6,255 nt of DNA. It comes from Chloroflexota bacterium (GTDB lineage Bacteria; Chloroflexota; Anaerolineae; Anaerolineales; UBA11657). The stretch is from assembly GCA_003670425.1 (NCBI GenBank), contig QWRL01000140.1, forward strand, positions 1-6,255, given 5' to 3'. The first letter of the stretch is position 1, and the number at the start of each line of letters is the position of its first letter. The notes under the pieces are model-generated. The model made no database searches and was not told the DNA's origin. It saw only the letters and a program-made list of their open reading frames with translations. The translations under genes were made by a program, and so were the position numbers. This document shows, piece by piece, positions 5,856 to 6,255 of this stretch.

Positions 5856-6255
5856 TTAGAGGCCGTACTTCTCTGCGTAAGCCATTAGCGCCTGCTCAAA
5901 TATGACCATGGGCGGCCGCACCAGCCCGGCGCCCACCTGCCCGACGCCGGCGTTCTTGTGCGCAATGCCGGTGTTGATGCGCGGCGCAATACCCAATTCC
6001 ACCACCTTGCGGATGTCTATGCCCGTGGGCGTGCCGCGAAAATCCAGAGCCGGCATTGTAAAGTGCTTGTGCTCGGCACTGGTGATTTCATACATCTCCA
6101 ATGTGGCGTTGAGTGCATCGCGCGGCGTACCGCCCACAAACGTCACAATCGCCGGCGCAGCAGCCATGGCGAAGCCGCCGATGCCGGCCGTCTCGGTAAT
6201 GGCACTGTCGCCAATATCGGGGTTGGCATCCGCCTGTGAAAATCCGGAGAAGAAC
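5856..6255 (-). CDS. DUF1116 family protein, AllG/YlbE-like, C-terminal part (cut by window edge)
   Basis: The frame is open from the right edge to TAA at 5856, so the last 132 residues are seen and the start lies outside the window. The ATG at 6167 is internal: the 29 codons before it also match the family. Characteristic DUF1116 segments are GDSAITETAGIGGFAMAAAP followed by AIVTFVGG, then HFTMPALDFRGTPTGIDIRK, and near the end INTGIAHKNAGVGQVGAGLV with RPP. Family members are about 420-470 residues, so about 300 are missing. E. coli YlbE (AllG) of this family is assigned to oxamate carbamoyltransferase with FdrA (AllF) and YlbF (AllH). The AllH-like partner lies about 4.4 kb further along in the same direction, which supports a common function. 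In E. coli the two genes are neighbours; here three enzyme genes separate them. The exact carbamoyl donor or acceptor is unknown. Confidence 0.9.
   Translation of the reverse strand, partial: FFSGFSQADANPDIGDSAITETAGIGGFAMAAAPAIVTFVGGTPRDALNATLEMYEITSAEHKHFTMPALDFRGTPTGIDIRKVVELGIAPRINTGIAHKNAGVGQVGAGLVRPPMVIFEQALMAYAEKYGL

Noticed and set aside
5856..6167. Treating the DUF1116 frame as a complete 103-residue gene from the ATG at 6167
   Set aside because: The frame stays open to the window edge, and the 29 codons before the ATG (including GDSAITETAGIGGF) belong to the conserved family sequence, so the ATG is internal.

Overview
The window is GC-rich (roughly 60 % by eye) bacterial DNA. Five protein-coding genes lie head to tail on the minus strand and fill positions about 577-6255. 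A gene-free stretch occupies the left end (1-576). No RNA gene, insertion sequence, CRISPR array or phage element is visible. The protein families and base composition fit a free-living bacterium of the Chloroflexota/Actinomycetota kind. That placement rests on general resemblance only and is weak; nothing here fixes the taxon.

In transcription order (right to left), the first gene is the C-terminal part of a DUF1116 protein (AllG/YlbE-like), cut by the right edge. A metal-dependent cyclase/kynurenine-formamidase-family hydrolase follows, with a strong ribosome binding site. Next is a 780-residue molybdenum hydroxylase large subunit of the xanthine dehydrogenase/CoxL superfamily, then an NmrA-type NAD(P)-binding protein. 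The last gene is a DUF2877 protein (AllH/YlbF-like) whose GTG start overlaps the NmrA stop by 4 bases. Gaps are 158, 73 and 87 bases, then a 4-base overlap, which fits a single operon.

DUF1116 (AllG), DUF2877 (AllH) and FdrA (AllF) are the proteins assigned in Escherichia coli to oxamate carbamoyltransferase, the step that turns oxalurate into oxamate plus carbamoyl phosphate in anaerobic allantoin use. Here the AllG-like and AllH-like genes bracket a Mo-hydroxylase, a ring-opening type hydrolase and an NmrA-type dehydrogenase. The reading I favour, as inference, is a catabolic operon for an N-heterocycle or N-carbamoyl/amide compound: oxidation by the Mo enzyme, hydrolysis by the cyclase-family enzyme, and phosphorolytic transfer of a carbamoyl group by the AllFGH-like complex. 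FdrA, carbamate kinase and the FeS and FAD partners of the Mo-hydroxylase are not in the window. They would be expected beyond the right edge or elsewhere.

The left 576 bases hold no convincing gene. They contain several inverted repeats, a short AT-rich patch and, just past the DUF2877 stop, a minus-strand promoter-like sequence (TTGACA, 17-base spacer, TAAATT) whose -35 box sits between the arms of a perfect 7-base inverted repeat. This may be the control region and leader of the next transcription unit to the left, or chance.
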